64,000 nucleotides of DNA from Bryobacterales bacterium (lineage in GTDB: Bacteria > Acidobacteriota > Terriglobia > Bryobacterales > Bryobacteraceae), in contig JADJWL010000025.1 in the NCBI GenBank assembly GCA_016716385.1, positions 248,001 to 312,000 of the forward strand, read 5' to 3'. Positions within the stretch are counted from its first letter, which is position 1; each line of letters starts with the position of its first letter. Below, piece after piece: positions 40,401 to 48,682 of this stretch. Made by a program: the position numbers and the translations under genes. The notes below the pieces were generated by a model, which worked only from the letters and a program-made list of their open reading frames with translations, ran no database searches and was not told the DNA's origin.

Positions 40401-42143
40401 CTTCCCGCCATTCCATTTGGGATCGGACGTGCCGATCCAGTTCTCCCCATGGTTAAACGGGAGCCACGCCAGCAACTGGTCGATCGCCTCTTCGCCGGTG
40501 GCGCGGAAGAACTGGAAGCGCCTCGTCAGGACGTGAATCAGTTCCTCCCGCGTCGCCCGGTTCACGATCTTCGGCCACGTGAATGTCGGAACGTCGAGCG
40601 GACTGTACTCGTAGAACCCGTCCGCCACCGGATAGATCTTGGGGACAAAACCCCCGTGGCCGCTCACCGCCACCGAAGGGCAGACGCGAGGCTCGCCGGG
40701 CAGTTTCGTGCACACCCGCAGATACCGGATCGTCAGGCTCTGACTGGGCCCGAAGACGAAGCTCTGCGACTTCTCGTTATCGCCTGCCTCCTTCTCGGCG
40801 ATCCAGTCTCTTCCTTTGGGATTCACGACCGCCAGGAAACGCACGGTCCCCTCATCGGTCCAGGACAGCGGGACGTAGAAATTGTGCGAATCGGTCACGG
40901 CGTTGCGATTGAAGCTCTTCCTGGTGAACCGTCCCGCCTGCTGCAGCAGGGGAGACCCTGGCAGGGGATCGCCGCCGCGGAACCCGTGAAGCTCCACGAC
41001 AACGTCCCGGTAAGAGGGCCGCTTGGCCTCCAGGAGCTTTGTGAATACGCGGACGACGGCGGCCTTTCTCTCCACTAATGAGACGGTGTTGGCCGCATCC
41101 TGCGTCACCTGGACCACTTCCATGTGGTCGACCGTGAACTCAGCGTGCATCGGGTAGACGACATCCGCGACGCGCTTCAACTCCCGGTCTCCGGTGCGCG
41201 CGAGCATCCTGCCCCGGAGCAGCACGAGCTCCGGTCGCCTGGGCAGAAGCCCCGGGATTTTGACCGTCACCCGTCCAGTGCCGCGGCGGACGTTCTCATG
41301 GTCGGTCATGATCTGATTGCCATCGCCGTCGAGCAAGGTCAACTGAATGACGGCGCTGTCCTCGGAATTCAGCTCGTACTCGAACTCGGCCTCGAACTCC
41401 TGCTCGGAGAGCGGGTCAAGCCGTTCCCCTTGGCGAGGAGAGACCGAGATCAGCTTCAACTCATCGTCAGGGCCGAACTGGAAGTAGGACGACACCAGCA
41501 GTTCGTACTCGCCGCCCCGCGACGGGTTGGCATCGTGGCCGATCACGATATGCGCGCGGCTCTGCATCCGCGCCTCGAAGCCTTTGAGCCGTCCACCCTC
41601 CATGTGCTGCGAAGTAACGCGCATTCCCGCCAAGCCGCAGGACGCGGTCGCCGTGATGTTGACCGATCCGGGCGAGCCGCGCCGCCCGGTGGTGGAATGC
41701 GTCGCGCTGCATCCGGTGACGCCGCGGATTTCCGCGGTCAAAGTGTAGAAGTGGCCGGATTCCGATTGCGACAGCATCGCGCCGGAGCCCGAGGCGACCG
41801 CCCGCACCACCGGCACCGGAGCTTTCACGGTCACGACGGTGGGAAGGGCCGGGTTATCCACGGTCGCCTGGAGGGGGGTAGCCGGCAACTCCACTGTCAG
41901 CCTGCCGCTGAGAAAGCCCTGCGCCGGGCAGGCGAAGTCGCCGGGAATCGCGAATACATTGGAAGTCCCGGGCGAAGCGGGCTGCGTGAAGGAACCGGTC
42001 TGGACGGAGTTCTCAAGACAGCGCACAGTGCGCACGAACTGGACATCGTGCCGTATGGCAACGCCGGTAAAGATCTGTTCCGCGGAAACAAGTGGAAGGG
42101 GAAGAAGTAAAGGAAGGATGAGGAGTACCTGGAGCCTACCCAT
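37437..42143 (-). CDS. very large exported metzincin-type metalloprotease with ASH repeats and LamG-like tail
   Basis: 1,568 residues, the largest protein here. The start at 42143 has GAGG 6 bases upstream and begins a signal peptide (MGRLQVLLILPLLLPLPLVSA). Residues ~20-560 are beta-rich and include a bacterial Ig-like region. HEVGHNMGLRH at 600-610 is the metzincin zinc motif (HExxHxxGxxH) with E601 as the general base. Residues ~890-1330 hold four ASPM/SPD-2/Hydin-type repeats, each with a phrase like 'LxFGxVxVGxxxxxxxxxxNxGxxPL' and 'GxGT'. The final ~235 residues (SFDRPNADRCLLGR...) form a concanavalin/LamG-like domain with WVQLHSTGEVKVQSL and WHTLEVSVKG. It is probably a secreted or surface protease for protein or glycoprotein degradation. 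Confidence 0.8.
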   Translation of the reverse strand: MGRLQVLLILPLLLPLPLVSAEQIFTGVAIRHDVQFVRTVRCLENSVQTGSFTQPASPGTSNVFAIPGDFACPAQGFLSGRLTVELPATPLQATVDNPALPTVVTVKAPVPVVRAVASGSGAMLSQSESGHFYTLTAEIRGVTGCSATHSTTGRRGSPGSVNITATASCGLAGMRVTSQHMEGGRLKGFEARMQSRAHIVIGHDANPSRGGEYELLVSSYFQFGPDDELKLISVSPRQGERLDPLSEQEFEAEFEYELNSEDSAVIQLTLLDGDGNQIMTDHENVRRGTGRVTVKIPGLLPRRPELVLLRGRMLARTGDRELKRVADVVYPMHAEFTVDHMEVVQVTQDAANTVSLVERKAAVVRVFTKLLEAKRPSYRDVVVELHGFRGGDPLPGSPLLQQAGRFTRKSFNRNAVTDSHNFYVPLSWTDEGTVRFLAVVNPKGRDWIAEKEAGDNEKSQSFVFGPSQSLTIRYLRVCTKLPGEPRVCPSVAVSGHGGFVPKIYPVADGFYEYSPLDVPTFTWPKIVNRATREELIHVLTRRFQFFRATGEEAIDQLLAWLPFNHGENWIGTSDPKWNGGKGRVVLAIQTGGDDSKTVAHEVGHNMGLRHPATPDDTSWDPETDWLPRDSCGIQEPGFDVAARQLKPSTAFFDVMSYKPDSVQWIAPFHYLKLYRGHFIPRARAAAGTRNLLISGWANRDGTQARLDPLYPAVDGEPADDSLASGNYGLQFRGDDGELGEHCFILTFRDHETFEDLDEQWFVRTVAVPLETRRIALTRSGQELAVLTMSPNAPEVRFLTPQAGDEWSGGEQTVRWTGSDADGDRLVYSLLYSFDDGASWLPLTVDSDEAEFVLDPAAVRGGDAVRFKLLATDGVNSTEAEAGPVRIVQTPRAEVAQDRVDFLNVLLDELGERAVLLRSTGTGPLTVVSAVCDVPEFHVEFSGPFRLEAGGARPVPVRFVPTELGEVHGILTLRTDDPLSPEIEILLTGAGTNRNTPEIDASPTAFGFGNVVLGESRERTVSILNRGPAPLTLRELRTTHPAFVTAGLAEPLLLEAGAQHSVSVRFEPQEPRTLAAALHILSDDPEDPDVIVALEGTGVTTLDPVAGVAPGALNFGTVRVGTARDLTFEVTNSGGSPLIVLADVPAPFSIVAPGSPFTIDAGRRTVTVRFEPVQAGDFQGAVILSLNDPAQPEIGVTVTGTGTTIGPPRIEAEAEVLDFGRVATGQTKDLPLVIRNSGEARLHIAAIRSSSGRFTLPGAVLPAEIASRESKTFTVRFAPGPVAKESATLTVESNDPERAALTITVSGEGIAPVVPGGKGAVLFSDSFDRPNADRCLLGRMDNALGGQGEHAYLPLFPGAGGPANPVGIPLHQNELRNFGRSYAAVMFAAKSGGCVDTTVRGEALRSDFNIRAKFLLPGGVFISQGGLFVRGRALGRGESLHGEDAAGYWVQLHSTGEVKVQSLATRAPFATTGRPASFDLGAWHTLEVSVKGFLIEVAVDGKLQTFRQDGRLGTTVRIGAERHDGTAGIAVGAEDNENQIGGQRIDNLVVTEYDSLSALPLQNNFAAAP

Positions 42144-42175
42144 AAGGCACCTCAAGACCAAGGTGGTCCGCCTCA

Positions 42176-42204
42176 ACCGTAACGCCGGCCCGCACTGGAG
42201 TCAA
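42176..42204 (-). promoter_or_regulatory. putative promoter of the metalloprotease gene
   Basis: On the minus strand TTGACT (42204-42199) and TACGGT (42181-42176) are 17 bp apart, a good -35 and a weak -10. Transcription would start about 26 bases before the ATG at 42143 and leave room for the GAGG ribosome site. The divergent DUF1552 gene begins 31 bp to the right. Confidence 0.4.
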
Positions 42205-42234
42205 GACAAATCGTGATAGCCTGATCCTAATCCG

Positions 42235-43602
42235 ATGCCGAAGCCGATTTCCCGCAGAACTCTGCTCCGTGGCGCCGGCGCGGCGTTGTCGCTGCCGTGG
42301 CTGGAAACCATGTCCAAGGCAGCCGGCATTCCCCGGCTCGCCGAGCCGCCGCTCCGCATGGCATTCCTGTTCATGCCGAACGGCGTGCGTCCCGACTACT
42401 GGACGCCAGCCGGCGACGGCGACGATTACGAGATCACTCCGCACCTGAAGCCCGTCGAAGCGTTCCGAGACGACTTCATCCTGCTCGAAAACCTCTGGCA
42501 CAAGAACACCGTGGGGCGCAACGGACACTGGCCCAAGGTGCCGGCGTGGCTGTCCGGCGGGTACGTCGAGCGCTCCACCGGCCGCGACCTCGATTCGGGC
42601 GGCACTTCTGTCGATCAGGTAGCGGCACGGCGCATCGGGACACAGACACCCCTGCCGACCTTCGAAATCGGCATCGATTCTCCCCGGACCGGCATCGACA
42701 ACGTCGGCGGCGGGTTTGCACGGATCTACGGGTCGTTTGTCTCGTGGCGCGATCCGCACACGCCGGTCCCGAAGGAAATCGTGCCGCAACTGGCGTTCGA
42801 CCGTTTGTTCCGGAATGTCCGGACACCGGTAGTTTCAAGCCTCGATCCGGCGCACCCCGCGGTCCTGTCTTCGCTGCAGCGCGACGAGACGAGCGTGCTC
42901 GACCTGGTGCAGGAGGATGCGAAGTCCCTGCGCAGCCGCGGATCCGTGACCGACAAGCTGAAGCTCGACGAGTATTTCGAAGCGATCCGCTCGGTGGAGT
43001 TGCGGCTCGAAGCGACGCTGCGCCCGCAGAAGCGCTGGATCAACGAGGGCAAGCCGCCGGTGGAGCGTCCCGGCGCCGGAATCCCCGACACGCACCAGGA
43101 GCATGTTCGCCTGATGCTGGACATCCTGGTTCTCGCGTTCTGGACCGATACGACGCGTATTGCGACGTTCATGTTCGGCGACGCGCAGACGGGACAGGAT
43201 TACTCGTTCCTGCCCGGCGTGAAGGGCGGCTTCCACAGCCTGTCTCACCATCTGAACGAACCGGCCAAGCGCGAGCAATACGAGAAGATCGTCAACTGGC
43301 ACATGGAGCAGTTGGCCTACTTCCTGGGCAGGGCAAAGGGCCTGGATGAGGGCGGCACGTCGCTGCTGGACAACTCGATGATCCTATTTGGCTCGTCGCT
43401 CAAGGACGGCAACCGGCACGATCCGGAGAACCTGCCGCTGCTGCTCGCCGGAAGGGGCAAGGGCACATTGCGTCCCGGACGCCGGCTGCGCGCGGCGGAG
43501 AAGACGCCGCTGTGCAACCTGCACCTGGCAATGCTGCACCGGATGGGAGTCGAGGAGAAGTCGTTCGGGGATAGCACGGGCGTGCTGGAAGGGTTGGGGT
43601 AG
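42235..43602 (+). CDS. DUF1552 domain protein with Tat-like signal
   Basis: 455 residues. The start MPKPISRRTLLRGAGAALSLPW is a twin-arginine-type signal, so the protein is probably exported folded. The body is DUF1552: RMAFLFMPNGVRPDYWTPAGDGDDYEITPHLKP, GTSVDQVAARRIG, SLLDNSMILFGSSLKDGNRHDPENLPLLLAGRGKG. Members usually sit beside a DUF1592/1588/1587/1595 cytochrome-type gene in Planctomycetes and Acidobacteria, and function is unknown. That partner is not seen here: the divergent neighbour is the metalloprotease and downstream is a toxin-antitoxin scar. Confidence 0.85.
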   Translation: MPKPISRRTLLRGAGAALSLPWLETMSKAAGIPRLAEPPLRMAFLFMPNGVRPDYWTPAGDGDDYEITPHLKPVEAFRDDFILLENLWHKNTVGRNGHWPKVPAWLSGGYVERSTGRDLDSGGTSVDQVAARRIGTQTPLPTFEIGIDSPRTGIDNVGGGFARIYGSFVSWRDPHTPVPKEIVPQLAFDRLFRNVRTPVVSSLDPAHPAVLSSLQRDETSVLDLVQEDAKSLRSRGSVTDKLKLDEYFEAIRSVELRLEATLRPQKRWINEGKPPVERPGAGIPDTHQEHVRLMLDILVLAFWTDTTRIATFMFGDAQTGQDYSFLPGVKGGFHSLSHHLNEPAKREQYEKIVNWHMEQLAYFLGRAKGLDEGGTSLLDNSMILFGSSLKDGNRHDPENLPLLLAGRGKGTLRPGRRLRAAEKTPLCNLHLAMLHRMGVEEKSFGDSTGVLEGLG

Positions 43603-43608
43603 GGAGAC

Positions 43609-43745
43609 TTAGCCGGCAGTCCGGCGGGCGCGGCCGAACATCTCCTGCCGGATCTCTTCCCAGGGGCTCGTCCTGACAGAAGCCGAATCGAGTTCTGCCA
43701 CGCGGCGCTCGACTTCTCTTGCAGGGACACACGCCGGACCTAGCC
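43609..43745 (-). pseudogene. remnant of an addiction-module antitoxin (TIGR02574-like)
   Basis: On the minus strand the frame ending at TAA (43611-43609) reads AREVERRVAELDSASVRTSPW followed by EEIRQEMFGR. This is the C-terminal half of 'putative addiction module component' antitoxins (consensus E..RRvaELdsG.v...pWeEvr). The N-terminal half and start codon are missing; upstream the frame runs into unrelated sequence overlapping the DUF433 fragment. No toxin (RelE-type) follows. I read it as decayed. Confidence 0.5.
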
Positions 43746-43773
43746 ATGGTGGCCGAAGGTTGACGCGATTGCG

Positions 43774-44076
43774 TTGTCGCAGGATGCGAACGGTGTGTAC
43801 CGTGTCGCAACAGCCGGGTCACGCTCGACCTCGTCGTTCGCGCCTTCAATCGTGGCGCAGCCGCGGGAGGAGATCGCGCAGGATTTCCCAAGCCTCCGGC
43901 TTTCTTATCTGGTCATCGGTTACTATCTGAAGCACGGTGCCGAACTGGCCGAGCACTTCGAGTGGCGTACCTATGAAGAGAAGAAGTTGCTGGAAGCGCA
44001 CGAGGAGGAGTGGTCGCCTCGCGGCCTGCGCGAGCGGTTGTTGGCCCGGCTCACCAGACCGGGAAGTGGGAGTTAA
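43774..44076 (+). pseudogene. DUF433 antitoxin-like gene with two compensating frameshifts
   Basis: The open frame starts at TTG and codes 100 residues whose ends match DUF433 (VapB45-like) proteins: DANGVYRV and REEIAQDFPSLRLSYLVIGYYLKHGAEL. The part between them does not match in this frame, but the frame shifted by one reads NSRVTLDLVVRAFNRGA (43809-43859), exactly the missing DUF433 core. One lost base near 43806 and one extra base near 43860-43866 would explain it. Either the gene is decaying or there are two sequence errors. DUF433 proteins normally precede a PIN-like DUF5615 toxin; none is seen, only a 12-bp tandem repeat. Confidence 0.6.
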
Positions 44077-44086
44077 CTTGCACTAT

Positions 44087-44110
44087 ATTGGCATCCGCAT
44101 TGGCATCCGC
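44087..44110. repeat. 12-bp perfect tandem repeat (two copies of ATTGGCATCCGC)
   Basis: The copies are at 44087-44098 and 44099-44110, directly after the DUF433 stop, where the toxin gene would be expected. This could be a slippage product or a scar of a deletion. Confidence 0.7.
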
Positions 44111-44145
44111 GACCAGCGTTCACCACTGCCGCATGGTGTCTCTCC

Positions 44146-44937
44146 TCAGGAGGGCCGGTCAGTTCCCCCGAGACGGGCAGTGACCGCTAATACGAAAGTC
44201 GCGACAATCTTCCATGCGGTGGACAGGATGTGGCCGCGCTCGGCATCGGACAACGGGACGGCTTCAAAGGCGTTACCATGCCGCACCGGATCGGCATACT
44301 TCTTAATTTCAAGAATGTCCTCCTTTTCTATTGAGTAGGTTTCTCGGAACACCTGCCAGTCTTGACTCTTCTTGCGACTCTTTGCGGCACGCTCACCGGC
44401 CTGTATTACCGCTCCATTTTTCAACGATTCGACGGCCCTGTAGCAGAAAAATCCGGTATCTTTAGGTGACTTCGTAGCTTCTCGAAGGTCAGCCAAAGCA
44501 TGCCTAAGATAAACGCCTTGTTGTGTATCCAAGGCCGTCATAACTTGCTGCCAAGCGACTCCCAAGTCTTCGCAGATCTTCCCGACCGCCGGAACATCGA
44601 TTCCAAAGATCTGAACCTGCCCTCGCTCCGGACAAATCATCTGAGCAATGTCCAAATCGTATCCAAGACCGTGGCAATAGCCAACGGCGTCGAGCACGGT
44701 CCGCGTTGCGTCTTCAACAATATTTCGAAGAGTAAAAGTGTTTTCGACAACGCCTTTAGCAGAGAATATTGCCGAAGCCTGTGATGCGATTAGGTAGATC
44801 TGGAGTCTCCCGGCAGGAACTCCGTCCTGGAGAGGAACGCTAAACTCAAAAGGCGAATTAATGTGGATAGTGGCGCGTTCGGGCAGGACACGGCCCGAGA
44901 AAACATAGAGCGTGATTTCGTTCTGTGCCGATTGCAT
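44146..44937 (-). CDS. orphan protein of unknown function with lower GC than its surroundings
   Basis: 263 residues, no signal peptide. The N-terminal half is beta-rich (NEITLYVFSGRVLPERATIHINSPFEFSVPL), the middle has GYCHGLGYDLDIAQMICPERGQVQIFGIDVP and the C-terminal half is helical (LRHALADLREATKSPKDTGFFCYRAVESLKNG, KYADPVRHGNAFEAVPLSDAERGHILSTAWKI). The DPVRHGN stretch and surrounding helices recall HEPN-type RNase or Apea-like domains, but the exact R-x4-6-H motif is not present, so this is only a hint. The gene is visibly richer in A/T than its neighbours and lies between a TA scar and smc, which suggests acquisition by transfer. No ribosome site is clear. Confidence 0.6.
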   Translation of the reverse strand: MQSAQNEITLYVFSGRVLPERATIHINSPFEFSVPLQDGVPAGRLQIYLIASQASAIFSAKGVVENTFTLRNIVEDATRTVLDAVGYCHGLGYDLDIAQMICPERGQVQIFGIDVPAVGKICEDLGVAWQQVMTALDTQQGVYLRHALADLREATKSPKDTGFFCYRAVESLKNGAVIQAGERAAKSRKKSQDWQVFRETYSIEKEDILEIKKYADPVRHGNAFEAVPLSDAERGHILSTAWKIVATFVLAVTARLGGTDRPS

Positions 44938-44999
44938 CGCCGATGGTCCAATACGGTCTCACATACGCAGCACGATGAACCTACGCAAGTCAGTCCTTC

Positions 45000-47900
45000 T
45001 CAATTCGCCACCAGCTCCATGCTCTCCACCGGCTTCGGCTGGCCGTTCTCGCGATGGTGGAACCGCACCGACACCAGCTTCGACACACCCGGCTCCTGCA
45101 TCGTCACGCCGTAGAGCGCTTCGGCCGACTCCATCGTCTTCTTCGAGTGGGTGATCAGTACGAATTGCGTCTCGTGCGACATCTCTTTCAGCAGCTTCGT
45201 GAAGCGGCCGATGTTCGCTTCGTCGAGCGGGGCGTCGACCTCGTCCAGCACGCAGAACGGGCTCGGCTGGTAGCGGAAGATCGCCATCAATAGCGCGATC
45301 GCCGTCATCGCCTTTTCACCGCCCGAGAGCAACAGCACGTTCTGCAACCGCTTGCCCGGGGGCGAGGCGACCAGGTCAATGCCCGATTCGTGGACGTTCG
45401 TTTCGTCCGTCAGCCGCATCTCGCCGATGCCGCCTCCGAACAGCGTCTGGAAGATCTGGCGGAAATGGTCGTTGATCGCCACAAACGCCTCGGCGAACTT
45501 CTGCCGCGAGACCACGTCGATCTCCTGAATCGCTTTCTCCGTGTCGCGGATCGAATCGAGCAGGTCCTGGCGCTGTGCCGCGAGGAAGTCGTAGCGCTGC
45601 TGCGTCTCCTCGAACTCCTCGAGCGCATTCGGATTCACCGGACCCAGGGCCTCGATCCGGCTCTTCATCTCCTTGTACGCCGCCTCGGCCTGTTCCACGG
45701 CTTCGGGCTCGGGAGTCGCGTCGTCCTCCTGCCCCAACTCGTCGATCGCCACGCCGAGCTCATTGCGGCTGGTCTCGTCGAGGAATTTCAATTCCGCCTG
45801 CGCCCGGACCAGCTCCACTTCCACTTGCGACCGGCGCTCGCGCACCGTCTCCAGCGTGGCGCGCAATCCCTTCAGGCTTTCTTCCACCGCCGCCAGCGCC
45901 GTGCGGTGCTGCGACTCAGCCGACGCCAGCCGGTTCACGGCCGACTCGCGCTCCAGAATCTGCTCCTGCAGAACGGCCGCCTTGCGGTCCAGCTCGATGT
46001 TGTCCGACAGTAACCGCGCCCGCTCCACGGACCATTGCTCGATCTGCCGCTGCAGTTCCTGACGACGCGCTGCACGCTCGCGCAACTGGCTCTCGATGCG
46101 GAGAATCGCCGACTTCTCGGCCCGGCAGCGCTCGTCGAGGCCTGCCAGCTCCACCCGCGCCACGGCGTGTTCTTCCTGCGCCCGCGTGAATTCGCTCTCC
46201 AGCTCTTCGAGACCCTGGCGGGCGGTGTCGAGCGCTTCTTCCTCGGCCAGCCGCGCCTGCTCCTTCACAGCGACGGCTCCGAGGTTGCGCGTGCGCTGCT
46301 CGGCCGCGCGCCGGCCTTCCTGGTCGAGGCGGTTCAACTCGACCTGCGCCACCGACCGCCGCGACTGCGCCCGCGACAGCTCTTCCGCCAGCTTGCGCAT
46401 TTCGTGGGTCAGCGCGACCGCATCCTTCTCGCACTTCTGCTGCGCCTGCCGCCGGACTTCGAGTTCTTCCTCCAGCCGCGCGATCTCTTCGTCAAGCCCC
46501 GCCAGCCGTGCGGTCTGCTCGTCGAGTTCTTTCTGGCGCGTCTTGAGCGACGCCGCCACGTCGCGGAGTTCGCGCTTCAGCCCCAGCGGACCGCTGCCGC
46601 GCTTGCGCCCGCCGCTCACGGTGTAACCGTGGTAGCAGATGCCGTCCTGCAGCAGGAAGTGCATTTCCGGATAGCGGGCGGCGAGGGCGCGGGCGGTTTC
46701 CCGGTCCTCCACGACATAGCAGGCGGCCATGCGCGGCAGCAGGTCGCGCGCCTGGTTGCCGAGTCCGTTGGCCAGGCGCAGGCGGTCGCTGAGCTTGGCG
46801 ACCACGCCGGGTTCGGCGCGCAGGTCGGCCGCGACGGGCGCCGGCGCCGCCGGCTCGGGTTCTCCCGGCGGGTGCACGAGAAACGTCGCGCGCCCTTCGA
46901 GCCCGCCCTGGAGCAGGTTGATGCCGTGGTCGGCGGTCTCGCGGTTCTCCACCACGACGAACTCGAGTTCTTCGTGCAGGAACTCTTCGGCCGCCTTTTC
47001 GAAGCCCGTGTCCACTTCGACGAAGTCCGCCAGCAGGCCGGACGGCCGGAAGCCGTTCGCCCTGCCCTGCTCAACGGCGTTGAACAGGCGCTTGACCGTT
47101 TCGGTGGTGTAGGTGCGGTGCGCGATCACGTCCTGCAGCGAGTCGTGACGCGCCTTCAGCCGGGACGCATCCCCACGCAACTGGTCGATGGAGCGGCGCG
47201 TCTCGTGCGCCGTGCGCTTGTGCAGCCCGAGTTCTTCTTCGACGCGCCGCCGCTGCTCCTGGATTTCGGCGAGTTCTTCCTGGTGGCGGCGGGCGGCGTC
47301 CTGCGCGGCTTCCTTCGCCGCTTCAAGGCGCGCGACGTCGGTCTCCGCCGCCTCGGACTCGCGTGTGACTCGCGCCTTCTCGCGCTCGACACCGGCCAGG
47401 TATTCGTCGATCTGAGCCAGTTGGTTCTGCAGCGTGGACGCCTCGCCCAGCAGCCGCAGCACCGCGACGCGCCCCTTCTCCAGCGCCTGCTCGTGCTCCC
47501 GGACCCGCCCTTGCAGCACCTCGCGCGCCTCGTTGGCGGCCAGGCTGCGCTCGCGGGCGGATTCGGCCTTCAGCTCCAGGTCGCCGACCAGCGTCCGGTG
47601 GGTCGCCAACTCGGCTTCGAGTTCTCCGAGGCGCTTTTCAATCTGCTGCGACTCGGCTTCGCCCTGGGTGACGCGCTGCTCGATGGCGCCGCTCTGCCGC
47701 GCCTGCGATTCCAGGCGCCCGCGCGTGCGCTCGGCTTCCACGTTGAGGTCGGCCAACTGCTGCCGCGCTTCGGTGAGCCTTGCTTCGATGTCGAAGCAGG
47801 CCTGGCGCAGCCGCGCGTCTTCGCCTTCCTCGTGCGCGAGTTTCCCGGCCAGTTCCTGCCACGCCTGCGACGCCTGTTCGAGCGCGGTCTCGGCCGTGCC

Positions 47901-48650
47901 CGCGTCCTGGCGCAGGCGGCGGAACCGACCGGTCAGCATCACTCTGAGCCGCCCGTCGAGCTCGGCCTTCATCTCCGTGTAGCGCTTGGCTTTGGCCGCC
48001 TGCCGCTTCAGCGAGTTGAGCTGCCGGGTGACTTCTTCGAGGATGTCGTAGACGCGCGACAGGTTCTGCTTCGAGCTTTCGAGCTTGGCTTCCGCCAGCC
48101 GCCGGCGCGTCTTGTACTTCGTGATGCCCGCCGCTTCTTCAATAACGGACCGGCGGTCCTGGGGCTTGGAACTGAGCAACTGCCCGATTCGCCCCTGCTC
48201 GATGATGGCGTAGCTTTCCGGGCCCAGACCTGTCCCCATGAACAGGTCCTGGATGTCGCGCAGGCGGGCGTGCTTGCCGTCGATCAGGTATTCGCTGTCG
48301 CCGGAGCGGAAAAGGCGCCGCGTGATCGTGATCTCGGAGGGTCCGTGCCCGTTCTGGCCGTTGCCGTTGAGGTGCTTGCGGTCCGGGTCGACCAGCGTCA
48401 TCGTGACCGACGCCAGCCCCAGCGCCTTGCGCTCGCGCGTGCCGGCGAAGATCACATCCTCCATCCGCGAGCCGCGCAGGCTCTTGGCGGACTGCTCGCC
48501 GAGCACCCAACTAATGGCATCGCTCAGGTTCGACTTGCCGCACCCGTTCGGTCCCACGACGGCGGCGATGCCCTCGCCGCTGAACCGCAGTTCGGAGCGA
48601 TCGTAAAACGACTTAAAGCCCTGGAGTTCGACGCGTTTCAGTTTCAGCAC
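45000..48650 (-). CDS. smc: chromosome segregation protein SMC
   Basis: 1,216 residues, normal for bacterial SMC. The N-terminal head has Walker A GPNGCGKSN at 33-41 and the Q-loop region. Two long coiled coils flank a hinge at about 500-680 (HRTYTTETVKRLFNAVEQGRANGFRPSGLLADFV, CYVVEDRETARALAARYPEMHFLLQDG). The C-terminal head has the signature LLSGGEKAMTAIALLMA and Walker B FCVLDEVDAPLDEANIGRF. It organises chromosomes with ScpA/ScpB, whose genes are not in this window. Start is GTG 48650 with GAAGGA 8 bases upstream. Confidence 0.95.
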   Translation of the reverse strand: MLKLKRVELQGFKSFYDRSELRFSGEGIAAVVGPNGCGKSNLSDAISWVLGEQSAKSLRGSRMEDVIFAGTRERKALGLASVTMTLVDPDRKHLNGNGQNGHGPSEITITRRLFRSGDSEYLIDGKHARLRDIQDLFMGTGLGPESYAIIEQGRIGQLLSSKPQDRRSVIEEAAGITKYKTRRRLAEAKLESSKQNLSRVYDILEEVTRQLNSLKRQAAKAKRYTEMKAELDGRLRVMLTGRFRRLRQDAGTAETALEQASQAWQELAGKLAHEEGEDARLRQACFDIEARLTEARQQLADLNVEAERTRGRLESQARQSGAIEQRVTQGEAESQQIEKRLGELEAELATHRTLVGDLELKAESARERSLAANEAREVLQGRVREHEQALEKGRVAVLRLLGEASTLQNQLAQIDEYLAGVEREKARVTRESEAAETDVARLEAAKEAAQDAARRHQEELAEIQEQRRRVEEELGLHKRTAHETRRSIDQLRGDASRLKARHDSLQDVIAHRTYTTETVKRLFNAVEQGRANGFRPSGLLADFVEVDTGFEKAAEEFLHEELEFVVVENRETADHGINLLQGGLEGRATFLVHPPGEPEPAAPAPVAADLRAEPGVVAKLSDRLRLANGLGNQARDLLPRMAACYVVEDRETARALAARYPEMHFLLQDGICYHGYTVSGGRKRGSGPLGLKRELRDVAASLKTRQKELDEQTARLAGLDEEIARLEEELEVRRQAQQKCEKDAVALTHEMRKLAEELSRAQSRRSVAQVELNRLDQEGRRAAEQRTRNLGAVAVKEQARLAEEEALDTARQGLEELESEFTRAQEEHAVARVELAGLDERCRAEKSAILRIESQLRERAARRQELQRQIEQWSVERARLLSDNIELDRKAAVLQEQILERESAVNRLASAESQHRTALAAVEESLKGLRATLETVRERRSQVEVELVRAQAELKFLDETSRNELGVAIDELGQEDDATPEPEAVEQAEAAYKEMKSRIEALGPVNPNALEEFEETQQRYDFLAAQRQDLLDSIRDTEKAIQEIDVVSRQKFAEAFVAINDHFRQIFQTLFGGGIGEMRLTDETNVHESGIDLVASPPGKRLQNVLLLSGGEKAMTAIALLMAIFRYQPSPFCVLDEVDAPLDEANIGRFTKLLKEMSHETQFVLITHSKKTMESAEALYGVTMQEPGVSKLVSVRFHHRENGQPKPVESMELVAN

Positions 48651-48682
48651 AGCGGGTGTCCTTCTCCGTCAGAGATGTCACC

